Below, one piece after another: positions 11,161 to 19,767 of a stretch of 64,000 nt of DNA. How positions within the stretch are numbered: position 1 is the first letter of the stretch; every line of letters begins with the position of its first letter. Both the position numbers and the translations under genes were made by a program. The notes under the pieces were generated by a model. It was given only the letters and a program-made list of their open reading frames with translations, was not told where the DNA came from and searched no databases. Where the stretch lies: the NCBI RefSeq assembly GCF_000015445.1, contig NC_008783.1, forward strand, positions 124,001 to 188,000, in the 5' to 3' direction. Source of the stretch: Bartonella bacilliformis KC583. GTDB taxonomy: Bacteria > Pseudomonadota > Alphaproteobacteria > Rhizobiales > Rhizobiaceae.

Positions 11161-12054
11161 GCGTATTGCAATAAAATGGGCGGCTTGTTGCAGGGCAAGA
11201 GCTTTATCACCAAAAGGGTTGAGAAGCTTTACAGCGTCATGGATCAGTGTGTCTCGTTTTTTTTGTGTTTCTGCAATGCCATCAATATTAACCAGTGTCG
11301 CTTTGTTGGCAGCTTTATCTTTTCCAGCAGTTTTGCCCAGAATTTCAGTGCTGCTGGTGACATCGAGAAGATCATCCGTTAATTGAAATGCGAGGCCAAT
11401 TTGTGTACCAAAATCGGCGAATTGCTGGGTTATGGATGCGGAAGCATTGCCCATTATGGCACCGGCTTGGCAAGAAAAACTTATCAACGCGGCTGTTTTC
11501 ATACGTTGCAAAGTGAGGATTTTTGTGCGGTCTTGCGGTTTTTTTTCTGCTTCAAGGTCAAGGATCTGACCGCCAATCATGCCGCCAAGTCCTGCAGCTT
11601 GTGCCAGAGCTGTAATGAGGTTCAGTCTGGTTTGAGGGAGCAGGGCACAGGCTTTATGTGCAATAATTTCGAACGCAAAAGTAAGCAGGGCATTGCCTGC
11701 AAGAATTGCTGTGGCTTCGTCAAAAGCTTTATGAACAGTAGGTTTACCACGTCGTAAAATATCGTTATCCATAGCAGGAAGGTCATCATGAATGAGCGAA
11801 TAACAATGGATGCACTCTAATGCTACGCCGACATCAAGCGCATGTTCGGGGGGAACATCAAAAAGTGCAGCACTTTGGATAACAAAAAAAGGACGCAAGC
11901 ATTTGCCACCATTCAAAACACCATAACGCATGGCTTGCAGTAAGAGCTCGGGGCGAGCAATTTCACCCTCTTGCACGTGATTGTTTAAAAGCATGTTCAG
12001 CCTTTGTTTAACAGCGTCAGCATGTTTTGCAAGAAGGGTCGTGAATTCATGCAT
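11152..12054 (-). CDS. ispA: Polyprenyl (farnesyl/geranylgeranyl) diphosphate synthase
   Basis: This short-chain trans-prenyltransferase condenses IPP with allylic diphosphates to make FPP or GGPP for undecaprenyl and quinone synthesis. The first Asp-rich motif DDLPAMD lies at residues 90-96 and the second, DDLLD, at 227-231. Upstream, GGKCLRPFF and the bulky residues before the first motif resemble IspA of other proteobacteria. The frame is open to 12174, but ATG at 12054 gives the normal 300 residues. The gene is divergent from mtgA (79 bases). The 3' end is repeated twice downstream. Confidence 0.93.
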   Translation of the reverse strand: MHEFTTLLAKHADAVKQRLNMLLNNHVQEGEIARPELLLQAMRYGVLNGGKCLRPFFVIQSAALFDVPPEHALDVGVALECIHCYSLIHDDLPAMDNDILRRGKPTVHKAFDEATAILAGNALLTFAFEIIAHKACALLPQTRLNLITALAQAAGLGGMIGGQILDLEAEKKPQDRTKILTLQRMKTAALISFSCQAGAIMGNASASITQQFADFGTQIGLAFQLTDDLLDVTSSTEILGKTAGKDKAANKATLVNIDGIAETQKKRDTLIHDAVKLLNPFGDKALALQQAAHFIAIRRH

Positions 12055-12132
12055 GATGGCTTCCTTTATTCTTTGCAAAGTGAGATCACTCTTTATTATG
12101 ATAGGAAGAAAAAGAATGGAACGGTTATTTTT

Positions 12133-12849
12133 ATGGTCTTGAGCTTTTTGAAAAAAAGACAGGATGATTCGCAAAAGCGGTGGTGTTGTAAAATTCGCAC
12201 TTTCGTTGTTTATTCTTTTTTGTGTTTGCTGTTTTTACCGATTATCTTATTATTAATCTATCGTTTGACTTTCGTTCATCCTGTTTCTACTTTGATGATG
12301 CGTGATGTTTTAACACGGGATTCTTATCAGCGTGAGTGGGTTGCCCTTTCTGATGTCTCTTTTGCAGGGCCTGCGGGGATCATTGTGTCTGAGGATGGGA
12401 ATTTTTGCCGTCACTATGGGGTGGATTGGAATGCGTTGCTAACCATTTTAAGGGATGAAACAAAGCCCTGGCGAGGTGGGTCAACTATCACCATGCAAGT
12501 TGTTAAAAATCTTTTTCTTTGGTCTCATCGATCCTATGTACGCAAGGGGCTTGAGATTTTTTATTCTCTTATGGCTGATTTTCTTTTATCCAAAAAACGC
12601 ATTATGGAAATTTACATCAATATTGCAGAATGGGGGCCTGGAATTTATGGGATAGAAGCTGCAGCTTTTTATTATTATAAAAAGTCTGCACGTGCGTTAA
12701 CTATTCAACAGGCTGCAGCTTTGGTGGCTAGTTTGCCAAATCCTTATGTACGCAACCCCCATCAACCTACAGATCATTTTTTGACTTTATCTCGGATGAT
12801 TGAGCAGCGTATTATTTTTTCAGGGGCTTATACACATTGTCTTCGTTAA
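12133..12849 (+). CDS. mtgA: Monofunctional biosynthetic peptidoglycan transglycosylase
   Basis: This is a GT51 glycosyltransferase that polymerises lipid II into glycan strands at the inner membrane. The 238-residue protein has one N-terminal membrane helix (about residues 23-45). The catalytic region SEDGNFCRHYGVDW has the catalytic Glu at about 87. It also has GGSTITMQVVKNLFL and the conserved KKRIMEIYINIAEWGPGIYGIEAAA. The frame is open from 12004, but that would overlap ispA, so ATG at 12133 is preferred. It diverges from ispA and is followed by a repeat-containing gap. Confidence 0.93.
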   Translation: MVLSFLKKRQDDSQKRWCCKIRTFVVYSFLCLLFLPIILLLIYRLTFVHPVSTLMMRDVLTRDSYQREWVALSDVSFAGPAGIIVSEDGNFCRHYGVDWNALLTILRDETKPWRGGSTITMQVVKNLFLWSHRSYVRKGLEIFYSLMADFLLSKKRIMEIYINIAEWGPGIYGIEAAAFYYYKKSARALTIQQAAALVASLPNPYVRNPHQPTDHFLTLSRMIEQRIIFSGAYTHCLR

Positions 12850-12904
12850 GAATAAGGCTTTAATAATAAGAACTTAAGATTTTAGGGATTTATGAATTAT
12901 GCCC

Positions 12905-12960
12905 GCCAGATAAAAAATTAAACGCTGGCGAAAATGAGATGCCAAATAAAAAATTGAATG
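12905..12960. repeat. 20-base imperfect direct repeat with a small hairpin
   Basis: GCCAGATAAAAAATTAAACG (12905-12924) recurs as a near copy at 12941-12960 with three changes. CGCCAG and CTGGCG around the first copy could also form a 6-base stem. It lies between mtgA and rpmF. Confidence 0.5.
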
Positions 12961-13074
12961 AAAGTCTGGTCAAAAGGCTTTAATCAGTGTATAGAAGAAT
13001 GAAATTGATTATATGATGTACAGAAGCTGCTATCATTGGGCGCTGTCTGTTTTTTTTATTTGGAGTGTCCATTT

Positions 13075-13260
13075 ATGGCTGTACCTAAGCGAAAAACTTC
13101 TCCATCAAAACGGGGTATGCGTCGTTCGGCTGATGCCCTCAAAGCCCCGACTTATGTTGAGGATAAGGATTCTGGTGAATTGCGGCGCCCTCATCATATT
13201 GATTTAAAAACGGGTATGTACCGTGGACGTTCGGTTTTAACCCCTAAAAATTCAGGATAA
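13075..13260 (+). CDS. rpmF: 50S ribosomal protein L32
   Basis: This small large-subunit ribosomal protein (61 residues) is recognised from [20 protein letters not shown] at the N-terminus and [17 protein letters not shown] near the end. The zinc-binding cysteines found in some L32 proteins are absent, as in other alphaproteobacteria. Frames open further upstream do not fit the family, so ATG at 13075 is the start. It is not followed by plsX/fabH as in many bacteria, but by a 500-base gap that contains a decayed copy of its own 3' end. Confidence 0.95.
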   Translation: MAVPKRKTSPSKRGMRRSADALKAPTYVEDKDSGELRRPHHIDLKTGMYRGRSVLTPKNSG

Positions 13261-13769
13261 TCTTACCTTGGGATGTGCTTTGATAAGACAGCATCCATAA
13301 AGTTTTGTTTAGAAATATTCATTGATAGGGAAAATGAGAATTCCGGTATTAAGGCATTCTCCACCTTATTGATTTGAAAACGGATTATCTCTTAGACAAT
13401 TTGGTTTTTTAAATCCCTAAAATTCAGTGTAAACTTTCCTTGGATGCGTTTCGGTGTCTTTTAATATAAAGAAAAGCATTCACGTATAAAGAAAAGCATT
13501 CAAGGGGGGTTAGAGATACCGATCAGATTGTATGTTAAAACGCAGACCTTTGTCTTGCCGTAAAGTTCTTTCTATAAAAAAGTTTGCTGTTTACAGGGGA
13601 AGTTTTTGCGTATTTCTGCCTTATAGGGGAGAGATGTGCAAGTTTACGACTCAAAAGATCTTTTTTTCGCTGCTGACTTCAAAGTTAAAATATTTATAAA
13701 GAATGTAAAAACCAAACGCTCATAAAAATCAGTTATTAATCTGTTTGATTTTGTTGATTTCACAGTTTG
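13261..13769. other. Gap after rpmF: decayed rpmF tail copy and 20-base tandem repeat
   Basis: At about 13361-13460 the DNA follows the rpmF end and its downstream flank (13191-13290) with many substitutions and small indels (offset about 170). At 13465-13502 TATAAAGAAAAGCATTCA occurs twice with a 20-base period. I see no gene in the remainder. Confidence 0.6.
13361..13460 (+). pseudogene. Decayed duplicate of the rpmF 3' end
   Basis: Shared blocks in order are TATTGATTT-AAAACGG, TTCGGTTTT-like, CCCTAAAA-TTCAG and CCTTGG-ATG. They match the last 20 codons of rpmF and about 30 bases past its stop. Frame and start are gone, so this is a relic rather than a gene. Confidence 0.6.
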
Positions 13770-14348
13770 CTATGCTGCACAGACAGCTTTGCTGTCTTCA
13801 TCTGCTTCATCTATTTTAGCTTCAAAGCTGCTTTTTTGTCCTTCATTCAGATGTTTTTCTATCAAATTAACGGCCTCTGTTTCAGAGAGGTTATTGATGA
13901 CAGAAATTTCGCGAGACATCCGGTCAAGAGCTGCAGCATAAAGTTGACGCTCAGAATAAGATTGTTCAGGTTGCAGGTCTGAGCGAAAAAGATCACGGAC
14001 CACTTCAGCAATAAACATGAAGTTTCCTGAATTAATCTTTGTGTCATATTCTTGCGCGCGACGTGACCACATAATACGTTTTATCCGCGCTTTTCCTTGT
14101 AGGATTTTAAGGGCTTTTTCAACAGAAGCTGGCTCAGATAATTTACGCATTCCAGTTGAAAGAGCTTTTGCGATAGGAACCTTTACATCCATTTTATCTT
14201 TTGCAAAATGGATAACAAAAAGCTCCAATTTATGCCCTGCAACTTCTTGTTCTTCAATCACCATAATTTGTCCTACACCATGGGTAGGGTAAACGATATA
14301 TTCAGAAGTGGAGAACCCATGAGAGGTCTTTTTTTGCTGGGATGCCAT
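13770..14348 (-). CDS. carD: CarD family transcriptional regulator
   Basis: This CarD/CdnL-type protein binds RNA polymerase beta and stabilises open complexes, chiefly at rRNA and other growth-related promoters. The N-terminal RNAP-interaction domain begins FSTSEYIVYPTHGVGQI. The helical C-terminal part contains KARIKRIMWSRRAQEYDTKINSGN and LFRSDLQPEQSYSERQLYAAALDRM, characteristic of the alphaproteobacterial type. ATG at 14348 gives 192 residues. The gene lies downstream of fdxA on the same strand, the usual rhizobial arrangement, with about 300 bases between them. Confidence 0.93.
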   Translation of the reverse strand: MASQQKKTSHGFSTSEYIVYPTHGVGQIMVIEEQEVAGHKLELFVIHFAKDKMDVKVPIAKALSTGMRKLSEPASVEKALKILQGKARIKRIMWSRRAQEYDTKINSGNFMFIAEVVRDLFRSDLQPEQSYSERQLYAAALDRMSREISVINNLSETEAVNLIEKHLNEGQKSSFEAKIDEADEDSKAVCAA

Positions 14349-14643
14349 ATTTTCATTTACTCCCTTTGTTACCAACTGAACCGTTGAAAAACAAGTTAAA
14401 ATGCTCAGAAGCTGAGTGTCCTGAACTTGTATTCGTTACTTATCTAATAGAGAATAAAAGTTAAGTGCTTTTAATAACAAGAGAAAATCCCAATTTTATA
14501 AAAAGTAAAGAATGAATATTTAGGAAATTTAAAGTATTGTTAACACCTTTAATGAAAAAAATCAATCATTTCGGTTAATATTTTTCATTTTTTATAGAAA
14601 AGCTCTCGAATTTTTCAGAAATGTTTCCAATACTTCATCAATA

Positions 14644-14982
14644 TTATTGATCACCGCCTGGATTTTCTGAAAAATACTTTTCTAATTTATTAGGAATACC
14701 ATCCATTTCTTTTGCTTCTGGCAGAGGAGGTTTTTGGGTGCTTAAGTTAGGCCATTTGGTTGCGTAGTTAAGATTGAGCTCTAGCCATTGTTCTAGGCCT
14801 GGTTCTGTATCAGGTTTAATCGCTTCAGCAGGGCATTCTGGTTCGCATACACCACAATCGATACATTCATCTGGATGAATGACCAGCATATTTTCTCCCT
14901 CATAGAAACAATCAACAGGGCAGACTTCAACACAATCAGTGTATTTGCATGCAATACAATTATCAGTGACAACATAAGTCAA
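14644..14982 (-). CDS. fdxA: 7Fe ferredoxin (FdxA type)
   Basis: This small electron carrier (112 residues) has one [3Fe-4S] and one [4Fe-4S] cluster. By comparison with the Azotobacter FdI pattern, Cys9, Cys17 and Cys50 fit the 3Fe site. Cys21, Cys40, Cys43 and Cys46 fit the 4Fe site. The C-terminal extension with [14 protein letters not shown] is typical of the family. It lies between a helicase-derived gene and carD, as in other Rhizobiales. The S4-domain RNA-binding gene often found here is not present. Confidence 0.95.
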   Translation of the reverse strand: MTYVVTDNCIACKYTDCVEVCPVDCFYEGENMLVIHPDECIDCGVCEPECPAEAIKPDTEPGLEQWLELNLNYATKWPNLSTQKPPLPEAKEMDGIPNKLEKYFSENPGGDQ

Positions 14983-15003
14983 GATTAAACTCCATTTCCC
15001 ATT

Positions 15004-16584
15004 TTAATCATCTTTAAAAAAGGGAGCGTTGTTTGCTTTCTTATTGCTTGTGAGCTGGTTACGGAGCACCGCTAATTTTGCAAAAGGTGAATCAGGATCG
15101 GGGTGATTGCGCCCATGTGAGAGTTTTTTCTTCGAGAAATCGCCTTGAAAATTGTTATTCTCATAGCTGCGTTTTTTATGCGATGCATCTTTATGGATAG
15201 AAAACGCGTCTTTTTGAGGATGCGATGCGTCCTTATGAAAAATTTTATCTGTGGTATTGCTTTTTATTTTAAACGCTTTTTTGTATTGATCCTGTCGTTT
15301 TTGTCCAAATTTATTATGGTTATTTTGTGCATGATGTGTACGTTGGTGATTATAACGCCACAATAAAATGACTTTATTACTCTCTGCCGTGTGTTTATAA
15401 TGAGCGAAGTTGCCAACGGGCTCTGCTTCTGGCAAAGCTTCTACAGCACAAGACGGTTTGTCAGCATTTTTTTCATTGTTCTGTGGTGTGTCTGATATTT
15501 CTATTATCTGCCATTGATCACCAACAAATTCTGCTTCAGGACAGCTCTGTGTGGTCAGGGGAGCATTGTCAGAAGAAGAGAGAACTTTCTCAAGCATATC
15601 AGGACTACAAGGGTATGACTGATAGCTAAGACCTTGGAGAATTTCTTCCATATCAGTTCCATTAGCCCCAAGAATGGACATCATTGTTGGGGTGACAAAA
15701 AAACTTTTGCCATCGTAAGCCCCTTCAGGTCTGGGACCAGTGCCAGGTTTCCACTTAAGCGCAAGGCGGATAAGGCTAGCAAGACGTTCTAAAATATCAA
15801 TACGTACAGCGCGCTGTTTTAAAATTTTATATCCAGCCAGGGCGTATAATCTTGGATTATAAGTCGGATCAACGACTAATGAGGTGCGCCCAGCAGCCAA
15901 GGCGGCAAGAATTTCACTAAAACCTATGGGGTCACGGATATCATTTTTGAGAGTCCAGAGTAAAGCCATGGCTTGAACTGGAGCGGGTTTGAGGATGGCT
16001 GTAACATAAATGTGAAAAGCACCAAAGCGTACACCAAATTGTCGCAGCACAGCACGTGATTGTTGATCAAGATTTTTAACACGTTCAGCAACTTTCCATC
16101 GTGGTAAAATGCCCAAAGAATTGGCAAGTTGTGTGGCAATATCACGTGTTGAATCCGTTAAGGTTTCAGCATTACGTAAATCAAAAAGAGGTTTTAAGGT
16201 GCTTTCAAAGTGAAAGATCACAAAACGCTCTAATCGTGCAAAGACTTTATCACGATTTTCTCCGTTTAATTGCGTGTCAGCTAAAAGAATGACTTTGGGC
16301 TTTAAAATATCTTCTGTTGGAGCAAGTTTTCCAACGGTTTGACCAATCCAGCGCACAATGCCATCAGAACTGATAGTAAAATCTCCATTCGCTGAAGCAC
16401 AAAAGCGTGTGGCACGTTGAGAAAAAGCAAGCACTAAATCTTCATCACTGACAGGATTATGCTCTTGTTCTGATTGAGATTGTTGTGTCGCACTTGGGTG
16501 GGTGTAAAAACGAAATCCTTCAAATCTGCCATTTTCATGTTTTTCAGTCAAAACATTATTCTTTTGAGTTATTTCGTTATTCAT
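15004..16584 (-). CDS. MgpS-like helicase-family protein lacking the helicase core
   Basis: The 526-residue protein resembles only the C-terminal half of the roughly 1000-residue alphaproteobacterial MgpS-type helicases. Supporting segments are FSQRATRFCASANGDFTISSDG, VLRQFGVRFGAFHIY, RTSLVVDPTYNPRLYALAGYK, RAVRIDILERLA, and the terminal PDPDSPFAKLAVLRNQL. No Walker A, DEAD/DEAH or helicase motif VI is visible. The open frame does not extend upstream into such sequence. The last 180 residues are a basic low-complexity linker rich in Lys, His and Asn. ATG at 16584 is preferred over a TTG at 16632. The function without the motor domain is unknown. Confidence 0.7.
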   Translation of the reverse strand: MNNEITQKNNVLTEKHENGRFEGFRFYTHPSATQQSQSEQEHNPVSDEDLVLAFSQRATRFCASANGDFTISSDGIVRWIGQTVGKLAPTEDILKPKVILLADTQLNGENRDKVFARLERFVIFHFESTLKPLFDLRNAETLTDSTRDIATQLANSLGILPRWKVAERVKNLDQQSRAVLRQFGVRFGAFHIYVTAILKPAPVQAMALLWTLKNDIRDPIGFSEILAALAAGRTSLVVDPTYNPRLYALAGYKILKQRAVRIDILERLASLIRLALKWKPGTGPRPEGAYDGKSFFVTPTMMSILGANGTDMEEILQGLSYQSYPCSPDMLEKVLSSSDNAPLTTQSCPEAEFVGDQWQIIEISDTPQNNEKNADKPSCAVEALPEAEPVGNFAHYKHTAESNKVILLWRYNHQRTHHAQNNHNKFGQKRQDQYKKAFKIKSNTTDKIFHKDASHPQKDAFSIHKDASHKKRSYENNNFQGDFSKKKLSHGRNHPDPDSPFAKLAVLRNQLTSNKKANNAPFFKDD

Positions 16585-17072
16585 GAGTGTTTTCTTTCTA
16601 AGAGCCTTTAGACAAAATGTTGCTTTCAACAATGAAGAGCCTATTAAATTTCTTATTACCCCTTTAGCATATTTATAACATTTTCTTCAATCACTCTTAC
16701 GGTGTTTTGACGTTTCTTTAAAGTATTTTGACTTTAGGAATTATCTCTTTGTGTTTTATGGCATTTGATTATTCATAAAACACTCATAGGTTGTTTAAAA
16801 TTGAGGAATAAAATAAATAATGAACCTTAAAATACACTATTAAAGATATTTTTTATCAAGTAATAGTCTGTTTTTATTCCTCATTTTTCTGCTTGTTTAT
16901 GGTTTGGATTTTTATAAATCGTGACCTATTGTAAAAATAAAAACAATTTAAGATTGTAAAAAACACTTTAAAGTAGTACATGATCATCTAAACAACCTTT
17001 GCGTCCTTTTATGGAAAGAGGGGATGCATTGTTGTCGGATCATGTTTGATAATTTCAATATTGAGGATTGTC
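16585..17072. other. AT-rich gap between the helicase relic gene and rpoH
   Basis: The 488 bases are very AT-rich and carry no coding frame I can support. They must contain the divergent promoters of rpoH and the helicase-family gene. I could not align any of it to helicase motifs by eye, so the missing helicase core is not here as a recognisable pseudogene. Confidence 0.45.
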
Positions 17073-17984
17073 ATGAATAATCTTTCGAATGCTGGTTATA
17101 GAAATAACAAAAATTATAATGATACTGATGGAAGTTTAGGAAGAGATATGGTGCGTTCTGCCATGCAGGCACCTTATCTAGAGCGCAAAAAAGAGTATGA
17201 TTTAGCACTGCGCTGGAAAGATAAACGCGATGATGAGGCCATGCACCAAATTGCCGCCGCGCATATGCGTTTGGTGATTTCAATCGCAAGTCGTTTTAAA
17301 CGGTTTAAAATGCCTTTAGGGGATTTAGTGCAAGAAGGTTATGTCGGGCTGTTAGAGGCTGCTGCACGTTTCGAACCAGATCGGGAAGTTCGTTTTTCAA
17401 CTTATGCGACATGGTGGATACGGGCTTCTATTCAAGATTATATTTTACGCAATTGGTCAATTGTTCGTGGGGGAACCAGCTCTTCACAAAAAGCTCTGTT
17501 TTTTAATCTTCGGCGTTTGCGAGCTCAATTGGTTCAAGAGGATAGCACTTTGACGAAACAAGATATCTTTCGTTCAATTGCTGAAAAGTTAAGTGTACCA
17601 GTCAGTGATGTTGAGAGAATGGATTTCCGCTTTTCCGGGGCTGACAATTCTTTGAGTGTTTCTATTTCAGAAAATGAGGAAAGTCCCGTTACTAAAATTG
17701 ATAACTTAGTTGATGAGCATCCCCTTCCTGATATTTTAATTGAAAAAGCTATTGATGGGCAGCGACGGACGCAGTGGCTTTATGATGCCCTACAAATTCT
17801 CAATGAACGCGAAATGGAAATTATTCGTTTTCGCCGCTTAAATGATGAAAGCGCGACTTTGGAGTCTTTAGGGGAGAGACTTGGAATTTCGAAGGAGCGG
17901 GTACGCCAAATTGAAGTGCGTGCTTTGCAAAAGCTGCGCCGTGCTTTGCTGACAGTCAATTCAGAAGAGGCTTATGATCTTTAA
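17073..17984 (+). CDS. rpoH: RNA polymerase heat-shock sigma factor (sigma-32)
   Basis: This alternative sigma factor (303 residues) directs heat-shock transcription. Region 2 contains MPLGDLVQEGYVGLLEAAARFEP and FSTYATWWIRASIQDYI. The RpoH-specific box QKALFFNLRRLR is at residues 139-150. The region 4 helix-turn-helix is LESLGERLGISKERVRQIEVRAL. ATG at 17073 follows TTGAGGATTGTC and fits the family length. The transcript probably ends at the strong hairpin at 17994-18045. Confidence 0.96.
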   Translation: MNNLSNAGYRNNKNYNDTDGSLGRDMVRSAMQAPYLERKKEYDLALRWKDKRDDEAMHQIAAAHMRLVISIASRFKRFKMPLGDLVQEGYVGLLEAAARFEPDREVRFSTYATWWIRASIQDYILRNWSIVRGGTSSSQKALFFNLRRLRAQLVQEDSTLTKQDIFRSIAEKLSVPVSDVERMDFRFSGADNSLSVSISENEESPVTKIDNLVDEHPLPDILIEKAIDGQRRTQWLYDALQILNEREMEIIRFRRLNDESATLESLGERLGISKERVRQIEVRALQKLRRALLTVNSEEAYDL

Positions 17985-17993
17985 ATATAGGTT

Positions 17994-18045
17994 CCTCTCT
18001 TTGTGTGCCAAAACAGAGGAGGTGGTTTTGGAAAACAAAGAGAGG
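17994..18045. terminator. Long two-part hairpin between convergent rpoH and M48 protease genes
   Basis: CCTCTCTTTGT (17994-18004) pairs perfectly with ACAAAGAGAGG (18035-18045). Inside it, CCAAAAC (18008-18014) pairs perfectly with GTTTTGG (18025-18031). This gives 18 base pairs in two segments around a 10-base loop. It is symmetrical enough to act on both transcripts. No T tract follows on either strand. Confidence 0.6.
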
Positions 18046-18084
18046 AAGGGAGAGAGAAAAAACAGAGGAAAGGGAGAGAGGATT

Positions 18085-19590
18085 TCATTCAGCGATAATT
18101 TTTACAAAGCTTCCCACATGTAAGATTTCCTCTGAAGAGAGCCCATTAATAATACGGAAAAGTTCTTCTTGATGAGGTGTTTCTTGCATCTGATAAGAAA
18201 GGCTTGCGATACTGTCTCCCTGTTTAACACGAGTCACACGGATTTTGAGAGGTTTAAGCTTTTGTAAATCTTCCCATGAAAGAGAACGGAAACTATGCGT
18301 GATGTTGTGCGCAATAGAATGAAAATTTGATGATTGATGAGGAGCTGCTGTGATTAAACGGAAAACTTGATTGTTCATCGGGATAACCACGACATCAAAT
18401 TGCCAATTTTCATTCGATGCATAAGCATGGGCTGCCTTTAAGCCGTGAATGGTTATGGGGTGAACAGAAGATTCATCAAGGCCTGTCATCCACCCACTTT
18501 TGAGATAGTCGCTTGCTGATATATTTTCCGTTAAAGAAACGGCATCAAAACGAAAGGCAATCTTGTTTGGACCACTCGCTACGACAGTGTTGGTGTTGGT
18601 TTCTATGGTGAAAGTGTCGGGGACAGAAAAAGTAATGCGCAATTGTGGATGGATGAAATTTTGCCCTCGGACATACCCCTCATGCAGACTCCCACCAAAA
18701 ATTATACCATCGATAGATTTTAGGAAGGCGCTGCGGTCTGTGCTTGCAATCTTTGCTGTCTTAAAAGTACGAGCTTTCTCGATGGCAAGATTGATTCGCT
18801 TCGGTGTTGTTGGGTGTGTTGCTAAAAAATCTAAAGAAGATTGTGTATTGCCTAACAGATTGCGAAAGGCGTTATAAGCTTCCATGGATTTAAGAAAGCG
18901 CGGTGACGCAAAGGGATCATATCCGGCTTGCGCAAGCATTTCTATCCCGATAGAATCGGCTTGGAGCTCTTGATTACGAGAAAATTGCGCGAGTTTTTGT
19001 TGATCATTCAGTGTGTTATGAGGTTTGGTGTTTGCAGAGGGTAAAATATGTCTGGGAAGGCGATCTGCTCGTCTAAGTTCTGCTTCTTTTTGGAAGCGCA
19101 AAATGCCGTGATTAGCTGTGATATGGGCAATTTCATGCGCCAAAACCGCTGCAACTTCTGAAGAGTCATTGGCTAACGTTAGCATGCCACGGGTCACGTA
19201 AATATAACCGCCTGGTAAGGCAAAAGCGTTAATATTCGTTGAGTCTAAAATCGTTATACGGTAGGTTTGGTCAGGATCATGGGAAACAGCGGCCAATTTG
19301 CTAATAATATTGGCTAACATGCGCTCAAGTTTTGGGTTGCGATAGGCACCACCATGGGCTTGTAAGATGCGTGGATGATGTGCAGCTGCTAATGTGGCAT
19401 AAGTATCCTCCTCATTGGTGGTTTTGCGTGAGGAAGATTCTGAAAAATCAAAAAGATTATTGACATGAAAATTGCTATAACAAGCGGGCAGAAAGAGCAT
19501 GAAGCTCATGATCATGGCGGTATAAATTTTTCTGCAAAAAGAGAGTCTATGCTGAAACAATTTCATGCTTATGGTCATTATGCACTTCAT
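18085..19590 (-). CDS. M48 family zinc metalloprotease lipoprotein with C-terminal LysM
   Basis: This predicted envelope protease of the BepA/LoiP type is about 501 residues. An N-terminal signal ends in a lipobox (FLPAC, Cys at about 37), so a lipoprotein is likely. The zinc site HEIAH lies at about 152-156, with a downstream QELQADSIGIE supplying the third ligand. The C-terminal 55 residues (VTRVKQGDSIASLSYQM to LHVGSFVKII) form a LysM-like peptidoglycan-binding module. Possible starts are GTG 19650 and ATGs at 19590, 19578 and 19566. I chose 19590 because GAGAAAG lies at suitable spacing. It converges on rpoH. Confidence 0.85.
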   Translation of the reverse strand: MKCIMTISMKLFQHRLSFCRKIYTAMIMSFMLFLPACYSNFHVNNLFDFSESSSRKTTNEEDTYATLAAAHHPRILQAHGGAYRNPKLERMLANIISKLAAVSHDPDQTYRITILDSTNINAFALPGGYIYVTRGMLTLANDSSEVAAVLAHEIAHITANHGILRFQKEAELRRADRLPRHILPSANTKPHNTLNDQQKLAQFSRNQELQADSIGIEMLAQAGYDPFASPRFLKSMEAYNAFRNLLGNTQSSLDFLATHPTTPKRINLAIEKARTFKTAKIASTDRSAFLKSIDGIIFGGSLHEGYVRGQNFIHPQLRITFSVPDTFTIETNTNTVVASGPNKIAFRFDAVSLTENISASDYLKSGWMTGLDESSVHPITIHGLKAAHAYASNENWQFDVVVIPMNNQVFRLITAAPHQSSNFHSIAHNITHSFRSLSWEDLQKLKPLKIRVTRVKQGDSIASLSYQMQETPHQEELFRIINGLSSEEILHVGSFVKIIAE

Positions 19591-19767
19591 TTGATTGGCT
19601 TTCTCTAAAGAATTTTGTTTATCTCTGTGCGTTTTTATGTTCTTGCTCACAATCTTAAAGAATGCCCCAAAATGCTCCCAAGAATGATACCAAGGATCTT
19701 TTTGGTTTCTTCAGATCATAGTCTATAAAGATCAATCAAAGGGGTTTAATGAAAGGCATAATATGTC

